Shown: positions 31,661 to 42,496, counted from the first letter of the stretch. The stretch is 64,000 bases of DNA from Limnephilus marmoratus (GCA_917880885.1 OU862934.1:28194734-28258733); one strand, 5' to 3'. Numbers and translations: made by a program. The notes: a model not told the origin generated them from the sequence alone.

Positions 31661-31849
31661 TTTTAAATGTCTACATATTTCATAACATAATACATTGTGT
31701 AAAGCTGGTCTTAATGTCAAGCGACAATTTTTTTCAACATACTCAAGATATACACACACCTGTTGAACGTTGGATGGCATTTCGAAAAAATGACTGTAAA
31801 TTTCATAGAAAATTCTTTAAAAATAATTCAGAGTAGCTACAATAGTCAA

Positions 31850-32000
31850 ATACTAGGTCCTAGATTGATATTGGCGCAAGCGTTTCTTACCTTGTCCTTT
31901 ATACGGTTTCTTAATACATAAGGGTTAAAATCGCATTTAAAAAAAACAAATATGTTTTTGGGCCCGCCGGCGGGCTTGTGACAAATGAGCGGTTAAAGGC
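31850..32000. repeat. Dispersed repeat, partner of 18190-18385
   Basis: Holds CTTACCTTGTCCTTTATACG, GGTTAAAATCGCATTTAAA and a GC-rich GGGCCCGCCGGCGGGC palindrome. Inverted relative to the other copy. Non-coding. Confidence 0.4.
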
Positions 32001-32624
32001 TGACACAGGCTGAGAATTGGTAGTTAACGGAAGCAGTTATTTGAGACGGCAAATGTCACAAAGTTTAAAAAGTCGCTGACGTTTGATCTTTTGCAACGGC
32101 CTAAAGCATTTTAAATCGGCCATATACAATACATTTTGACAGTTTTCTTTTTCAAATGAGCTAATATTGCGCTTGTGTTGAGACACCAACTCTTCAAAAT
32201 AGTTATGCTAATGCTTGATAATAATTAAGGATTAACACAAGAGATACAGAATCACCCTTCTGGTTGGTGATTTTACATAAAGTCGAATTTGACAGAATTT
32301 TAAACCACTGGACCTTTGTTTCTTTTTTATTTTGTTTCTAGTGCTTTTCTAATGTTTTCTGTATCAATATAAAAATTTTTAGATCACTAATGCACTTTTA
32401 TAAAATTATACTTTCTTCTTTTTGCCGCCTTGCCAAAAACTTTTGTCAAAAAGTTCTCTGAGGTAAGCTAATCTTTTTAGATATTATTTCATTTTGATTT
32501 ATTTTCAAAACATTTACTGACAACTGTTTATTATTTCATTGTAGGTTGCAAAATCACAAAAAATCATGAAAAATGTTATTCTTTGTAGTGTAATGTGCAT
32601 TTCAATTTTATTATTTATTTATTA

Positions 32625-32825
32625 CTAGCGAGTACCCGGCACAAGTTGCAATGCCACATAAAGAAAGAAATTATTTCTCCCTGCGTGTCCTTTCCCATAC
32701 GTCCCCGTTCCAGCCCCCATTCTCCTCCGCCGTCCCCTTTTCCTCCCGCACTCCCCTTCCACCTTCCCCGTCTTTCACCCTCTTCTACACACCTTTCTTC
32801 CATCCTTGCCGCAAAACTATATATT
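32625..32825 (+). repeat. RTE-like 3' tail repeat
   Basis: Begins ACTAGCGAGTACCCGGCACA, then TCTCCCTGCGTGTCC and a C/T-rich stretch. A second, longer copy starts at 33648. The CTAGC(G/T)GA...CCCGGC start is common to RTE-type retroposon tails in insects. Confidence 0.5.
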
Positions 32826-32839
32826 ATAACTAACTAACC

Positions 32840-33235
32840 ATCACGCCGTTTCTCCGCAGGGGTAGGCAGAGAGGATGGACCGCCAAACAACTCCCTCTTG
32901 GCACACACTCTTTGCCTCACTCACATTCATACATCATCTCATACATACTCATATATTATTATGAAATTTGACATGGCCGGACTGTCTTCCTTGGGCGTCC
33001 CCGACTTTTTCTTCCTTTCACATTTGCGTCATATATTCTTATCACACTATTTTCTTCTATCGTTCGCTCTACATGCCCAAACAATCTGAGGGTCCCTTTC
33101 TTAGTCGTACTCATTATGCTTACATCAGCCTTAAATTCTTTGCGGATATCCACATTTCTCACATGATCATACATGGTTTTACCACACATCCGCCTTAGGG
33201 ATCTCATTTCAACAGCATTCAATTTACTTTCATCC
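32840..33235 (-). pseudogene. LINE reverse-transcriptase C-terminal fragment
   Basis: The minus frame includes AVEMRSLRRMCGKTMYDHVR, then KKGTLRLFGHVER and KSRGRPRKTVR: the conserved C-terminal block of endonuclease/RT proteins. Related to 26560-26800 but carrying more of the upstream part. Confidence 0.65.
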
Positions 33236-33639
33236 TTCCTCTGCCAGTTCCATCAGGGTAGGTACCAAGACTCCATTGTGGAGTGCCAGCTTTGCTTCTT
33301 TTCACAGTTTTTTATTAGCACCAACGGCATTCAGTCCTCCATTAACTGAAATACTCATTTTTCAAACAACTCGCGCGACACCTGTTGCGAAATTGGTATA
33401 CAAATTTCATAATATCAAATCTCACCAGTATTTATAGAAAGCTTCGCGGGCGAGTGCACAACAACTCGCCAAAGTTTCATTGCAATCGGATGAATAGTGT
33501 AGAAAATAATTTCATTACGCCAGAGCTCACTATTATATATTGAAACCATCGCGGGCATGCACTCATCAAATCACCAAAGTTTCACCGCAATCTGTTGGAC
33601 ATAAGGGACAAACAAAGAAACATTCATTTTTATATATAT

Positions 33640-34030
33640 ATAAGACTAGCGAGTCCCCGGCATGCGTTACTATGCCACTTAATAAAGAAATTGTTTCTCC
33701 CTGCGTGTCCTTTCCCATTCGTCCCGTTCCCCTTCTGCCTCTCCTTCCTCTCTCGCGTCCCTTTCCCCTCACACGTTCCCACTCCGCCTTCCCTCTCCCC
33801 ACTCCCCTCTCCCGATTCCACCATCCCGCAAATCCTCCCGAGTTCCCCTCCCCCCTCCTGCATTCCATACATTCAGTCCCGGTACATTCAGTTTTCAAAC
33901 AGCTCGCGTGCCACCTATTACAATTTTTTAATACAAATTTCATAATGCCAGAGCTCACCAGTATATATACAAACCTTCGCAGGCGTGCTCATATCAAATC
34001 CCCAAAGTTTCATCACAATTGGGAATGCTA
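33640..34030 (+). repeat. RTE-like tail repeat, first part
   Basis: Starts GACTAGCGAGTCCCCGGCAT, followed by a C-rich tract and a CAAATCCCCAAAGTTTCAT block that recurs at 34480-34500 before a (TA)n end near 34590. A LINE fragment (34030-34390) interrupts it, so the two outer parts are one element split by an insertion. Confidence 0.5.
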
Positions 34031-34390
34031 TCCTCATTCTACCGGTATTACAAAGGAAGATGCTCTGAGGAACTAGCGCCATTGATCCCTTCAGCACCGG
34101 TGCATAGTCGGGAAACATGCCAAACGCATGCCCAACAACTGATATGGTTGACATTTAACTGTACATGGTTGACATTTGTCACACGAGAACGGGTCGCTTC
34201 TTCGACTCGTTCTTGTGTTCAACAGCTCGGCTGTGGAACGATTTGCCGGCCTTTGTGTTTCCTCCTTCCTACAACATGGGCCTCTTCAAGACCAATGTTA
34301 ATTTCTTCCTCTCCTCAAAAGACCCTCCACACAGCATTTCAGATGACATAGGCCCTGAGGGAAATTGTTTTCCTGTGTGAAGTTAATGTA
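34030..34390 (+). pseudogene. LINE RT C-terminal fragment with 3' tail
   Basis: In shifting frames it reads FYRYYKGRCSEELAPLIPSA and later STARLWNDLPAFVFPPSYN, GLFKTNVN: the typical end of CR1/jockey-group RT proteins. The 3' end GGCCCTGAGGGAAATTGTTT then AAGTTAATGTAAAA matches the tail of repeat family S1. Inserted in the repeat beginning at 33640. Confidence 0.65.
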
Positions 34391-34853
34391 AAAAAAAAAA
34401 TTGGATGAACGGTTAGCAACGCATAATTTCATGATGCCAGAACTCACTATTGTATATAGAAACCATCGCAGGCATGCGCACATCAAATCCCCAAAGTTTC
34501 ATTGCAATCGGATGAATGGTTTAGCAATGCATAACATACATAGACAGAAACAAACATATTTTCATTTTTATATATATATATATATATAGAAGAAGTAAGA
34601 TTTAAGAATTTCGAAAATGGTAAGAAATTATGTCTTTTTAACAACTAGAGACAATAATTGTATATGTTTTACTCAAGGTAACTTTGATTGCTCATAATTT
34701 CGTAGTTTTTGAAGATATCGAAAAACTAACTTTACTGTTGTTATTAACTAAGCAATATACTCATTTTCATAAAAATAAAAAAAATAGGAAATAACCTCAT
34801 TGAAGAAAATTGTTTAAAACAAAACATCCAATTACATCATTTTTTGTTTCCAG

Positions 34854-35066
34854 ATCGTCGATAAGTGAGATGTCTGCAGTGTCGGGTGCGTCCACGCGAA
34901 CTTACCTCCACGAAGCCTCCACGCTGGTCCTGGAGACCACGGATAACGGAGTGCGCAAACACTTCCTCGTGCCGCTGGCCATAGCGCAAAGATCACGCTG
35001 GCGTCGTAAAGGCACCAAACTGCACATCTTCAACGATCACACCTTTGTGGCTAAACATCTTTCTGG
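34854..35066 (+). CDS. Exon 13: approach to and start of C1 domain
   Basis: Acceptor ttgtttccag, donor TCTGG|GTAAGT. It encodes about 71 residues: SSISEMSAVSGASTRTYLHE, then ETTDNGVRKHFLVP, a WRRKGTKLHIF stretch and NDHTFVAKHLSG. The His of NDHTF is the first zinc ligand of the C1 pattern; HTF is the usual start of typical C1 domains, which bind zinc and often diacylglycerol. Confidence 0.93.
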
Positions 35067-35524
35067 GTAAGTCTACATACAACTAATAAATATCCCAATT
35101 TTGTCAACATACACTTAACCTTGAATATGATGAACCATAAAATCTGTTCATTTATCCAACTAAATACTGAGCTAGTAAACTAGTGAGTTCTAGCATCATG
35201 GAATTTGCACAGACTTTTTTGCTCAAAATTTCTACTCAACTCACTGTTTTTTAGCGTCGCTACGCAACCCGATTTGAAGGCGATACGGTTTTTTAACCGG
35301 TTTTAACGAACTTTCAGATCCTACGCAGAAAAGTTCCACAACATTTCGTCGATGCTACTAATATAAACCAATTTAGAGCCGTATTGGATTCATATTTGGA
35401 CAGAAGAAAGTGATAACTTATTTTCAAATTTAAAACAACTTACTTACAATTACTGTTAAACTTATTGTATAAGGTGGGCCATAAACATTTGCACTTTTGA
35501 AATAATCATTGATAAGAACCAAAA

Positions 35525-35930
35525 TGGCAGCCGGCATGGTCTAGCGGTAAGGCTTTTGACTCGCAATCCGATGGTCTGGGCAAATAAATTTTATTCGATT
35601 AATTTGTGTTATTTCACAATTGATTCATTAAAAATAATATATAGTATATTTGTGGCACGTACCAAAGTGGAAGATACTCCCAGTATTGCCCTGGTGTAAG
35701 ACCACCATTCGGAATTGAAACGTTGCTTGAAATGGCTTTAGCCGTGTTTGGTGACCAGATCTGAATAGCCAGGTACTTCCCACCTTCCTCTTCCCCATCT
35801 CCTTCCCCTCCCCACCACCTTTAGCCTCACAACATACCCCAATCGGGGATGCTATAGTCTCACTGGCTCCAGACGGGAGCAGCGGAGACTCTTGAGAGGT
35901 ATTCATATAAAAATAAAATAAAAAAATATG
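35525..35930 (+). repeat. tRNA-derived SINE, family S2, full-length
   Basis: The head GGCATGGTCTAGCGGTAAGG and TTGACTCGCAATCCGATGGT is a decayed tRNA (A-box seen; B-box lost). The body ATAAATTTTATTCGATTAAT and TGGAAGATACTCCCAGTATT follows, then CTCTTGAGAGGTATTCATAT. The same order is seen, reversed, at 62405-62822, where the tRNA part is intact. Confidence 0.7.
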
Positions 35931-36125
35931 CTGGAAAATTCTCAAATCAGGCCTTTCGTATTTCGAAAACTTTTCTTCACTTTAAATCTCTGGGTATATT
36001 GACCATTTCTTGATGTATGTTCTCCTTTAATTGGAGTATAGTCGCTGGTTTATTTACGTAAACTAAAATGACTTATAAGATTAAATATATACATTCACAA
36101 ATATGTATATCCCATTAAAAAAAAA

Positions 36126-36359
36126 TCAGCTGGGGTTAGATCCGGGCTGCGGGAAGGTCATGGAATATCTCTTCTGCGCGAGATCAGTTAGGGAAAATTT
36201 CTTTAACCAATTTCTGTTTGTTTTCCTGCCAGTTTCTTCGAATTTTTTTATCCATGATTTAATTAAATTTACACTTGGGCACAGATAAATAACTCTGTAA
36301 TTGTTGATGTGAACGAAATAGTCGGTGTGCTTCATTGTTTTGTAAAACAGAATACTCAT
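36126..36359 (-). pseudogene. Transposase-like helix-turn-helix fragment
   Basis: The minus frame reads MKHTDYFVHINNYRVIYLCP, then NLIKSWIKKFEETGRKTNR. The I..W(I/V)KKFEETG pattern belongs to the helix-turn-helix domain at the start of many insect mariner-like proteins (DUF4817 type). No catalytic part remains. Confidence 0.55.
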
Positions 36360-36599
36360 TGTTAAACAAAAAGAACAAAATCATTGCTTTTGTAAAAATG
36401 TTTTACCCAGAAAGCGTGTTGCTCTCCCGTAAAGTGATCCATTGTGACTAAATTTCCAAAAAGCGAGGAGCCACAAGTGACCCCGCTCTCCTCCCCCATT
36501 CGGAATCCCCGCTAGCACGATTACAAAAGTACAAATGTTTGTGGCCCACCTTCTATAACAGATATGAGCACATCAGCAGAATACTGCCTGCTCATTATA

Positions 36600-37335
36600 T
36601 AATAATAATAATTTTTTTTTTTTTTTTTTATTTATCAAAAGTATACAATACAGAATATAGTATATTATATAAAGCATTGTACTCCCAGGAGTTAATAAAC
36701 TCATTGCGGGAATGATACGCATTACATGAAACATATAGCTGTATGTATTAAATGGACATATGATGGGGACATACACAACATTATTATTTCAGAAAGTCAT
36801 TAATAAGATGAAGTTTGAGCATGTTAGTTTGGGTCTTTTTACATTGACTTGCACATTTGATCTCGTTGGGTAGTTGATTATGTTTTGTGTGAGCTATGTA
36901 TTCTAGGGATCTTAGTCCATATTTTGTTGATTTGATTTTTGGTATATGAAGTTTGTTGTGATTTCTTGTGTTGTGTTGGTGTACGTCGCAATTGTAATAG
37001 AGTGTAGTGTTGGAATGTGCCGAGTGTTGAATTACTTGTAATATAGTTTTCGTTATTTCAAAAGTGGGAATGGTATTAAAAGGAAGTATTTGGGTGTTTC
37101 TGTAGATGTCTTTGACATGTGTGTCCCAAGGTAAACTGAAAATATTTCGCAGGGCTCTATTTTGGACGACTTGGACTTCTGAAATCATTTTTTTGGTAGC
37201 AAATCCCCAGATTCCGGCGAGATATATTAGATGTGAGTGAATCATAGCATGGTAAATCGATTTTAATAGAGAGGGAGTAAAACCAAACTTTACTCTTCTG
37301 CGGAGGGTTTTGATTATTTGAATGTGCGACTGATG
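36600..37335 (-). pseudogene. Non-LTR retrotransposon 3' end with RT C-terminus
   Basis: A 153-residue open frame at 36784-37245 (IHSHLIYLAGIWGFATKK, NRALRNIFSLPWDTHVKDIY) readable further upstream to 37335 (RRVKFGFTPSLLKSIYHAM). This is the thumb and C-terminal part of a CR1/Daphne-like RT. The 3' side ends in a T run and TAATAATAATAA on the plus strand, a simple-repeat tail. 5' truncated, as usual for LINEs. Confidence 0.75.
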
Positions 37336-37783
37336 TTATGGTTTATTCAAAGCATTTGTTCCGGACGGGACGACGAGGAAGAAGACGATTTCCCTTCAGG
37401 ACGTCTTCTTTCTCTAATCCAAAATGAAATACCTGCCTTTGCCAACGAAGAAGAGGATGAGTTCCCTCATAGGCCGTCCTCGTCTTCTTAAATAATTTAG
37501 ATTTGAGAGCTGGAAATGGAGGCGATATTATGTTTATTTGTGTTGTATGTTATAATGTACCTTTTGTCTCAATAAAAGAAACATACTATGTGAGTGGCGG
37601 ACACGTCGCTTACAGCATTCTCGAACCATCCTGGTGCCAAAAATATGGTCACATGGTTTGTCTCCAGCTCGTCGAAATGATGCCTAGATTTCATTTAAGG
37701 CAAATCATGTCATTTTGAATGTCTATGGTTGCAACATGGAATATTACACTCATAAACATTTAATTTTCTTTTTTATATTCCAG

Positions 37784-37838
37784 GAGCGTGGTTTGCCAAG
37801 TCTGTATGAAAAACATTGCCAGGCGAATCGGGAAGCAG
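37784..37838 (+). CDS. Exon 14: C1 domain, first Cys pair
   Basis: Acceptor ttatattccag, donor AAGCAG|GTAAGC. It completes Gly and encodes SVVCQVCMKNIARRIGKQ, giving the CX2C pair 12 residues after the His of exon 13. Only 55 bases, yet in phase on both sides and exactly spaced for the C1 fold. Confidence 0.93.
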
Positions 37839-37974
37839 GTAAGCCAACTACTTCTATCCAACAAAATCATATCTTTCCTATCTGACCATAAATACGTCCT
37901 AAAGTCGGGATAAAACCGATAAATCTAAACGAAACGTGAAACAGAACTAGACACAGAAAAAAAAAAAAACGGTC

Positions 37975-38045
37975 TCAACTAGGAATTGAATCCACTGCCT
38001 TACCGGGACAATGCAATGCCTCAATCCACTTGGTCATTGGGCCTA
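37975..38045 (-). repeat. tRNA-like SINE head
   Basis: The minus strand has ATGACCAAGTGGATTGAGGC (A-box region) and GTGGATTCAATTCC (B-box region) at tRNA spacing. No terminator, imperfect stems. A further decayed tRNA-like piece lies at 38705-38775 (+; TTTGGTCTAGTGGTATAAAG). Confidence 0.45.
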
Positions 38046-38814
38046 ATTATTTTAAGTCTTTTCAAGAAATTCAAATTTAAAAATAGCACTATTATTTTCG
38101 ACAATTTTTCCACATTTTGGGCTGCTATCTTTTTAAATGATAACAAATTTAATTAAAAAAACAAAATAATACTCTTTTTTTTAAATTGACATCGTTTAGG
38201 TACATTACTTCAGTGTAATGTCGTATGGTACATGCCAAACTTTAATGCCGGCCTGAATATTGTACGATTCAATCTTGCGCAGTTACTGACTTTACAATGA
38301 AAGTAAGCGAAAGATAAAGATGCGTAAAAACATATGTGTGACAGAGAAAGGCGTGGGCAGGGAGGCATGCCACTTTTTTTTACCTTAAACTCGGCTATTG
38401 CGACGATTTCTGTATCAACATCAGGCCAGCATTAAAGTTTAGCGTGTACTGTACGTCAGTGTAATATTTCTATTTCACTGCAATGTCTTTACTTCAGTGT
38501 AATATCTATACTTCTGTACTGTAATAATGATAACTTATTGAAGTGAAAACTTCTTTAGCACCGTTGTGATTTGAAACTCGATGAAACGGAAGCAAGTGAC
38601 ACTAAAAAGAGACAAACACATACATCTATAGGATTTAGCCTACGAGAGAATGAAATAGCAATAAAATATTTATTTATTTTGCGGTTGCTCGGCTCCAATA
38701 TAATACGATAAGTCCCACGCAAGTCTTCTTTGGTCTAGTGGTATAAAGTGCCTGACGAACCTTACCGGTCAGACATTCAGCAGACTAAGGATTGAATGTT
38801 ACGAAATTAAATAA

Positions 38815-39062
38815 AAAATGTTTATTTGTTATTTGTTTTTGGTTGTTATGCCGTGTTGCGCTACCTCCTTCTTTAGCCAACGTTTCGGACATCGTTGCAG
38901 TGTTCATCATCAGGGCAGATCCGGCAGATATGCCCTGATGATGGACGTGCAACGCTGCAACGATGTCCGAAACGTTGGCTAAAGAAGGAGGTAGCGCAAC
39001 ACGGCATAACACCCCAAAAATAAATAACGAAAATGCTTTTGGCCGTGAAAATCTTAAAACCA
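38815..39062. mobile_element. Palindromic hammerhead-like element, family A, two cores
   Basis: Inverted arms with the ribozyme-like core on both strands (38876-38916 minus; 38931-38979 plus). AAAAATG stands at both borders (38814-38820 and about 39062-39068), a possible short duplication. The outermost bases of the left arm are missing. Lies 260 bp before exon 15. Confidence 0.75.
38931..38979 (+). ncRNA. Hammerhead-ribozyme-like motif (family A)
   Basis: TGCC-CTGATGA-TGGAC...GTCC-GAAAC-GTT-GGC. The invariant CTGATGA and GAAA core strings are exact, stem II closes with GGAC/GTCC, and GCC pairs with GGC as stem I around the NUH triplet GTT. Stem III would be only AC/GT with no loop, so a dimer would be needed. 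An alternative uses stem III GTTG/CAAC and stem I TATGCC/GGCATA (39003-39008), but then A-C replaces the required T before the cleavage site. Confidence 0.4.
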
Positions 39063-39320
39063 AAAATGCATACATTTTTATTTTTGTAAAATCAATATCA
39101 AATCTTCAAACCACTCCAAAATGACTCCGAAGAAGAAAACAAATACTAATAAAATGACCGGAATGTATGGGAAAAGGTGCACTTGAATTCAACGACAAAA
39201 ATATGGAAAAAATCATCCTTCTCATTGATAAAAAAAGTATTTTGTAGTCTCCCCACTCTTGTCTACTTTAATTTTTTGAAGGTTTCACTTCTACCTACTC
39301 TGATCTTTTTATGTTTCCAG

Positions 39321-39418
39321 GGATACGAATGCCGAGACTGCCTCATGCAATGCCACAAGCACTGTCACGTGCGAGTGCTCCACAACTGCGCCCAGTCCAC
39401 TATTCAGACCATAGAACT
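39321..39418 (+). CDS. Exon 15: rest of C1 domain
   Basis: Acceptor atgtttccag. It encodes GYECRDCLMQCHKHCHVRV and onward, completing HX12CX2CX14CX2CX4HX2CX7C: all eight zinc ligands are present. A C1 domain of this type can bind diacylglycerol or act as a protein-binding zinc module. The frame reaches TAA at 39420-39422 if unspliced, but CT|GTAAGT at 39418/39419 is a strong donor and fits the acceptor at 45696. Two C-termini are therefore possible. Confidence 0.93.
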
Positions 39419-39765
39419 GTAAGTCCAACAAGCACTTATCACTTATATTGTACCACTTAAACGTCATCCCTACCAAAAAGTCGAAATTCGTGTAGTTTTG
39501 CGCAATCCATGATTCAATTGAAGATTTATACTTTAAATTGCCGAAAAATCGACAATATGCCTCTTCTACTCTTACTTAAATTCATTTTTTTAGCAATGTT
39601 CATGGTTCAGTTTCTAATTTATACATGCTAAATGAAATCTTGTAATGATTAATCTTAATTTACTGAATTAGGTTAATATAAATATATTCTTTTTTTTACG
39701 TTATCTCCAGACAATTTCGTAGGCAGATATGGGTACCGCCGCCCCGGGAACCATTTATTGGATAA

Positions 39766-40175
39766 GGGGCCGTTCAAGTATTACGTAACGTACTTGGGGA
39801 GGTGGGGGGTCTTGTGAAACGTTCTTGTGGGGAGGGGGGGTTCGAACAATGCGTTACGTAAAATGTTTTTCTTTATTTAGATAAAAAAAACTAGCGAATT
39901 AAAATCTTCCAAGTTGGCAATCCTTTTCGTTCTCGAAATCTCTCGTTTTATTTATTACCGCAGACGATGCGATTAAAACAATAGAAAAGGTATTTAAGCG
40001 ACTTTCCAGTACTTTGCCCAACTTAATTGTCACTTTCAGGTAAAAATTGTCATTTGGGCTTTACGTAACGTTTAGGGGGGGGAGGGTACAGAAAAACGTT
40101 ACAGCGGGTTACATATGGGAGGAGGGGGGGTCAATAATCTTCAAATATTGCGTTACGTAATACTTGAACGCCCCC
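39766..40175. mobile_element. MITE, TAA duplication (GTTCAAGTATTACGTAACG ends)
   Basis: Inverted ends GGGGCCGTTCAAGTATTACG and the mirror, between TAA trinucleotides. Interior G-rich blocks mirror each other. The same family at 52943-53741. PIF/Harbinger-like by duplication size. Confidence 0.8.
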
Positions 40176-40372
40176 TAACCATTTGGTGACTTAGCAGGTG
40201 TGCCCGGGTTCATGGGGTGAGGTTTGTTCAGGTCTTTCAATTCAATTCAATTCAATTCAATTTATTTATTCTTTCAAAAACATTACAAAATTTAAAATTT
40301 TAATGCGTTTTTAAAATACATTTGTAACAGTATTACATTAAACATAAATATAAATGGTAAGCAAAAAAAAAA

Positions 40373-42496
40373 CTATATGAGCATCAATTGAGCTTGCCTT
40401 TTAAAGGCAGCTTCACTGACGCTAAATATGTCGATATCCGAATTAATTTTGTTCAACAGCAAAATTGCTCTCCCGATCGGCATGACCATTGGCAAGTTAG
40501 TCCTGCAGGCCGGAAGATAGAACAGCCTATGCTGTCGATGGCGAAGATAACCATCGGGAATATAAAAATGAATATTCTCCAAGATAGCTGAGTTCTCAAG
40601 CCATCCACGAATCAATCTGAAGAAATGCGTAGCAATGTGTACATCCCTTCTGACACGTAGATGGTTCATTCCGAGCATACCCAAAAGAAAGTCGGTAGGA
40701 TAGAGCCACGGGTAATAGCCGTACTCCCTCATGTACAGAAATCTCAGAAATTTTTTCTGAACTCTCTCCAACATGAGGGAATATTTTGCTTGGTGCGGAC
40801 TCCAAATTATCGACCCACTTTCAAGTCTACTCCTTACTAAGGAATTGAATAGAATTATGAGAACCCGGGTGTCTTTAAAATTCCTTGCAGTACGCAGAAC
40901 AAAGCCCAGCATTCTCAATGAAGTGCTACAAGCCATCTGAATGTGAGTATGAAATGTCAGCCTACTATCAAACATGATTCCAAGGTCCTTCATGGTGGAG
41001 ACACGTTTTAGACTTCGGGCGTCCATCGTATACCGGTAATACCAGGTATGACACGCCCTAGTGAATGACAAAATTAAACATTTAGATATATTGAACTCAA
41101 TCCGATTTCTTTTACTCCAGTCAATAATTCTATCAATATCTGACTGGAGTCGATTGCAGTCCTCTAGGGTTAATATTTCTAAGAATAGTTTCAGGTCATC
41201 AGCAAAAAGAAGAAACCTGGAGTGCAGAATTACTTCTGAAATATCATTAATAAATATGGAAAAAAGGAGTGGGCCTAAATTAGAACCTTGGGGTACTCCT
41301 GATCGTACAAAAAATAGAATAGACTGGAATAGTCCATAAGATACAAACTGTTTCCTGTCTGCAAGATAGCTAGCAAAAAAGGTGAGTAGTCTCATTGAGA
41401 ATCCTATTTCAGCCAGCTTATTGAGTAAGACGTCGTGATTAACAGTATCGAAGGCCTTTGAAAAGTCGTTATACGAACAATCTACCTGATGGCCTTTATC
41501 TAAAGATTTTGATACGTAATCAGTAAACACCAATAAGTTGGTTTCTGTAGATCGACCTTTTCTAAATCCGTGCTGTTCTGAAATTAAGTACGGCTCCACT
41601 TGTGGCAGTGTGTATTTATGAATAATCGATTCGAACAGTTTGGCCGGTGCAGATAGTATTGCTACTGGCCTAAAATTTTCTACAGAGGTCTTTGTACCGC
41701 TTTTATAAATCGGACAAATCTTCGAAATTTTCCAGGAATCAGGAAATACACCGGTTTCCAGGGAAAGATTAAATAAGAAACTAAGTGGCTTTTTTAAAAA
41801 CTCGGCACAACCTTTAAGGAAGAATACTGGAAGAAAATCTGGACCAAGTGAATATGTATTTTTCATTTTTCTAATGGAAGTTTCTATATCTGATTCATCA
41901 ATTTGATTAATATCGATATTCTGGGCTCCCTTTATATTCAACTTGGCAGCAATATTTGTATTTAGTAATGGAGACTCATTACTATACACGGATTGGAAGT
42001 GTGTTGCAAAAGCGTTAGCTACGTCTACGCCACGAACTTCCCGATCACAATGCGTCATGGTGTCTTGAATACCACCATCTTTTCTCAGTGATTTGACGTA
42101 GTCCCAAAACATGTTTGGATCATGCTTGATTTCGTGTTCAATAGAATTTACATATAATTGGAAAGCAGTGCGTATATTGCGCTTAACCACGGCTCTATGC
42201 ACACTGAACAAATCATAGTCACCTCGACAGCCGGTAGCCTTCCATTTTTTATGGAGAGCATGTTTCTTCCTAATGCTCGCGATGGTATCTTGACAGAACC
42301 ACTTCGGATATCGACGACCACCTCTACTGGGAGGTTTCCTAGAGAAACAGGCATCAAAAATATTGTAAATACAAGCATAAAAATGATGTACCGCCTCATT
42401 TATAGTGCTAAAATTGTACAGTTCTTGCCAATCTAGTTGGCTCATCATATTGTACAGTTCATAAGCATCGCCCTGCCCAAAATTCCATCCACGCAA
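40373..42496 (-). CDS. LINE ORF2: reverse transcriptase
   Basis: About 707 open residues. RT motifs in order: FRPVAILSAPAKLFE, QHGFRKGRSTETNL, YNDFSKAFDTVNHDVLL, GVPQGSNLGPLLFSIFIND, then the catalytic FADD box (LLFADDLKLF) with both aspartates, and a C-terminal thumb region (SRLESGSIIWSPHQAKY). It makes cDNA at the nicked target. Joined upstream to the endonuclease in the intact ancestor. The length and motifs are near complete. Confidence 0.9.
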   Translation of the reverse strand: MRGWNFGQGDAYELYNMMSQLDWQELYNFSTINEAVHHFYACIYNIFDACFSRKPPSRGGRRYPKWFCQDTIASIRKKHALHKKWKATGCRGDYDLFSVHRAVVKRNIRTAFQLYVNSIEHEIKHDPNMFWDYVKSLRKDGGIQDTMTHCDREVRGVDVANAFATHFQSVYSNESPLLNTNIAAKLNIKGAQNIDINQIDESDIETSIRKMKNTYSLGPDFLPVFFLKGCAEFLKKPLSFLFNLSLETGVFPDSWKISKICPIYKSGTKTSVENFRPVAILSAPAKLFESIIHKYTLPQVEPYLISEQHGFRKGRSTETNLLVFTDYVSKSLDKGHQVDCSYNDFSKAFDTVNHDVLLNKLAEIGFSMRLLTFFASYLADRKQFVSYGLFQSILFFVRSGVPQGSNLGPLLFSIFINDISEVILHSRFLLFADDLKLFLEILTLEDCNRLQSDIDRIIDWSKRNRIEFNISKCLILSFTRACHTWYYRYTMDARSLKRVSTMKDLGIMFDSRLTFHTHIQMACSTSLRMLGFVLRTARNFKDTRVLIILFNSLVRSRLESGSIIWSPHQAKYSLMLERVQKKFLRFLYMREYGYYPWLYPTDFLLGMLGMNHLRVRRDVHIATHFFRLIRGWLENSAILENIHFYIPDGYLRHRQHRLFYLPACRTNLPMVMPIGRAILLLNKINSDIDIFSVSEAAFKRQAQLMLI

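Larger units (their letters stand above)
35473..36556. mobile_element. DNA transposon remnant with 28-bp inverted ends
   Basis: Ends AAGGTGGGCCATAAACATTT and the mirror AAATGTTTGTGGCCCACCTT at 36530-36552. It contains a helix-turn-helix fragment (36126-36359, minus) and has been entered by a SINE at 35525-35930. It sits in the intron between exons 13 and 14. Confidence 0.75.

Noticed and set aside
32595..33090. Pro/Ser-rich frames on both strands
   Set aside because: They fall in C/T-rich repeat tails and LINE fragments, not exons.
33540..34160. 178- and 130-residue overlapping frames
   Set aside because: Opposite-strand shadows within the RTE-like tail repeat at 33640; composition-driven.
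36103..36288. 61-residue + strand frame
   Set aside because: Antisense of the helix-turn-helix fragment at 36126-36359.
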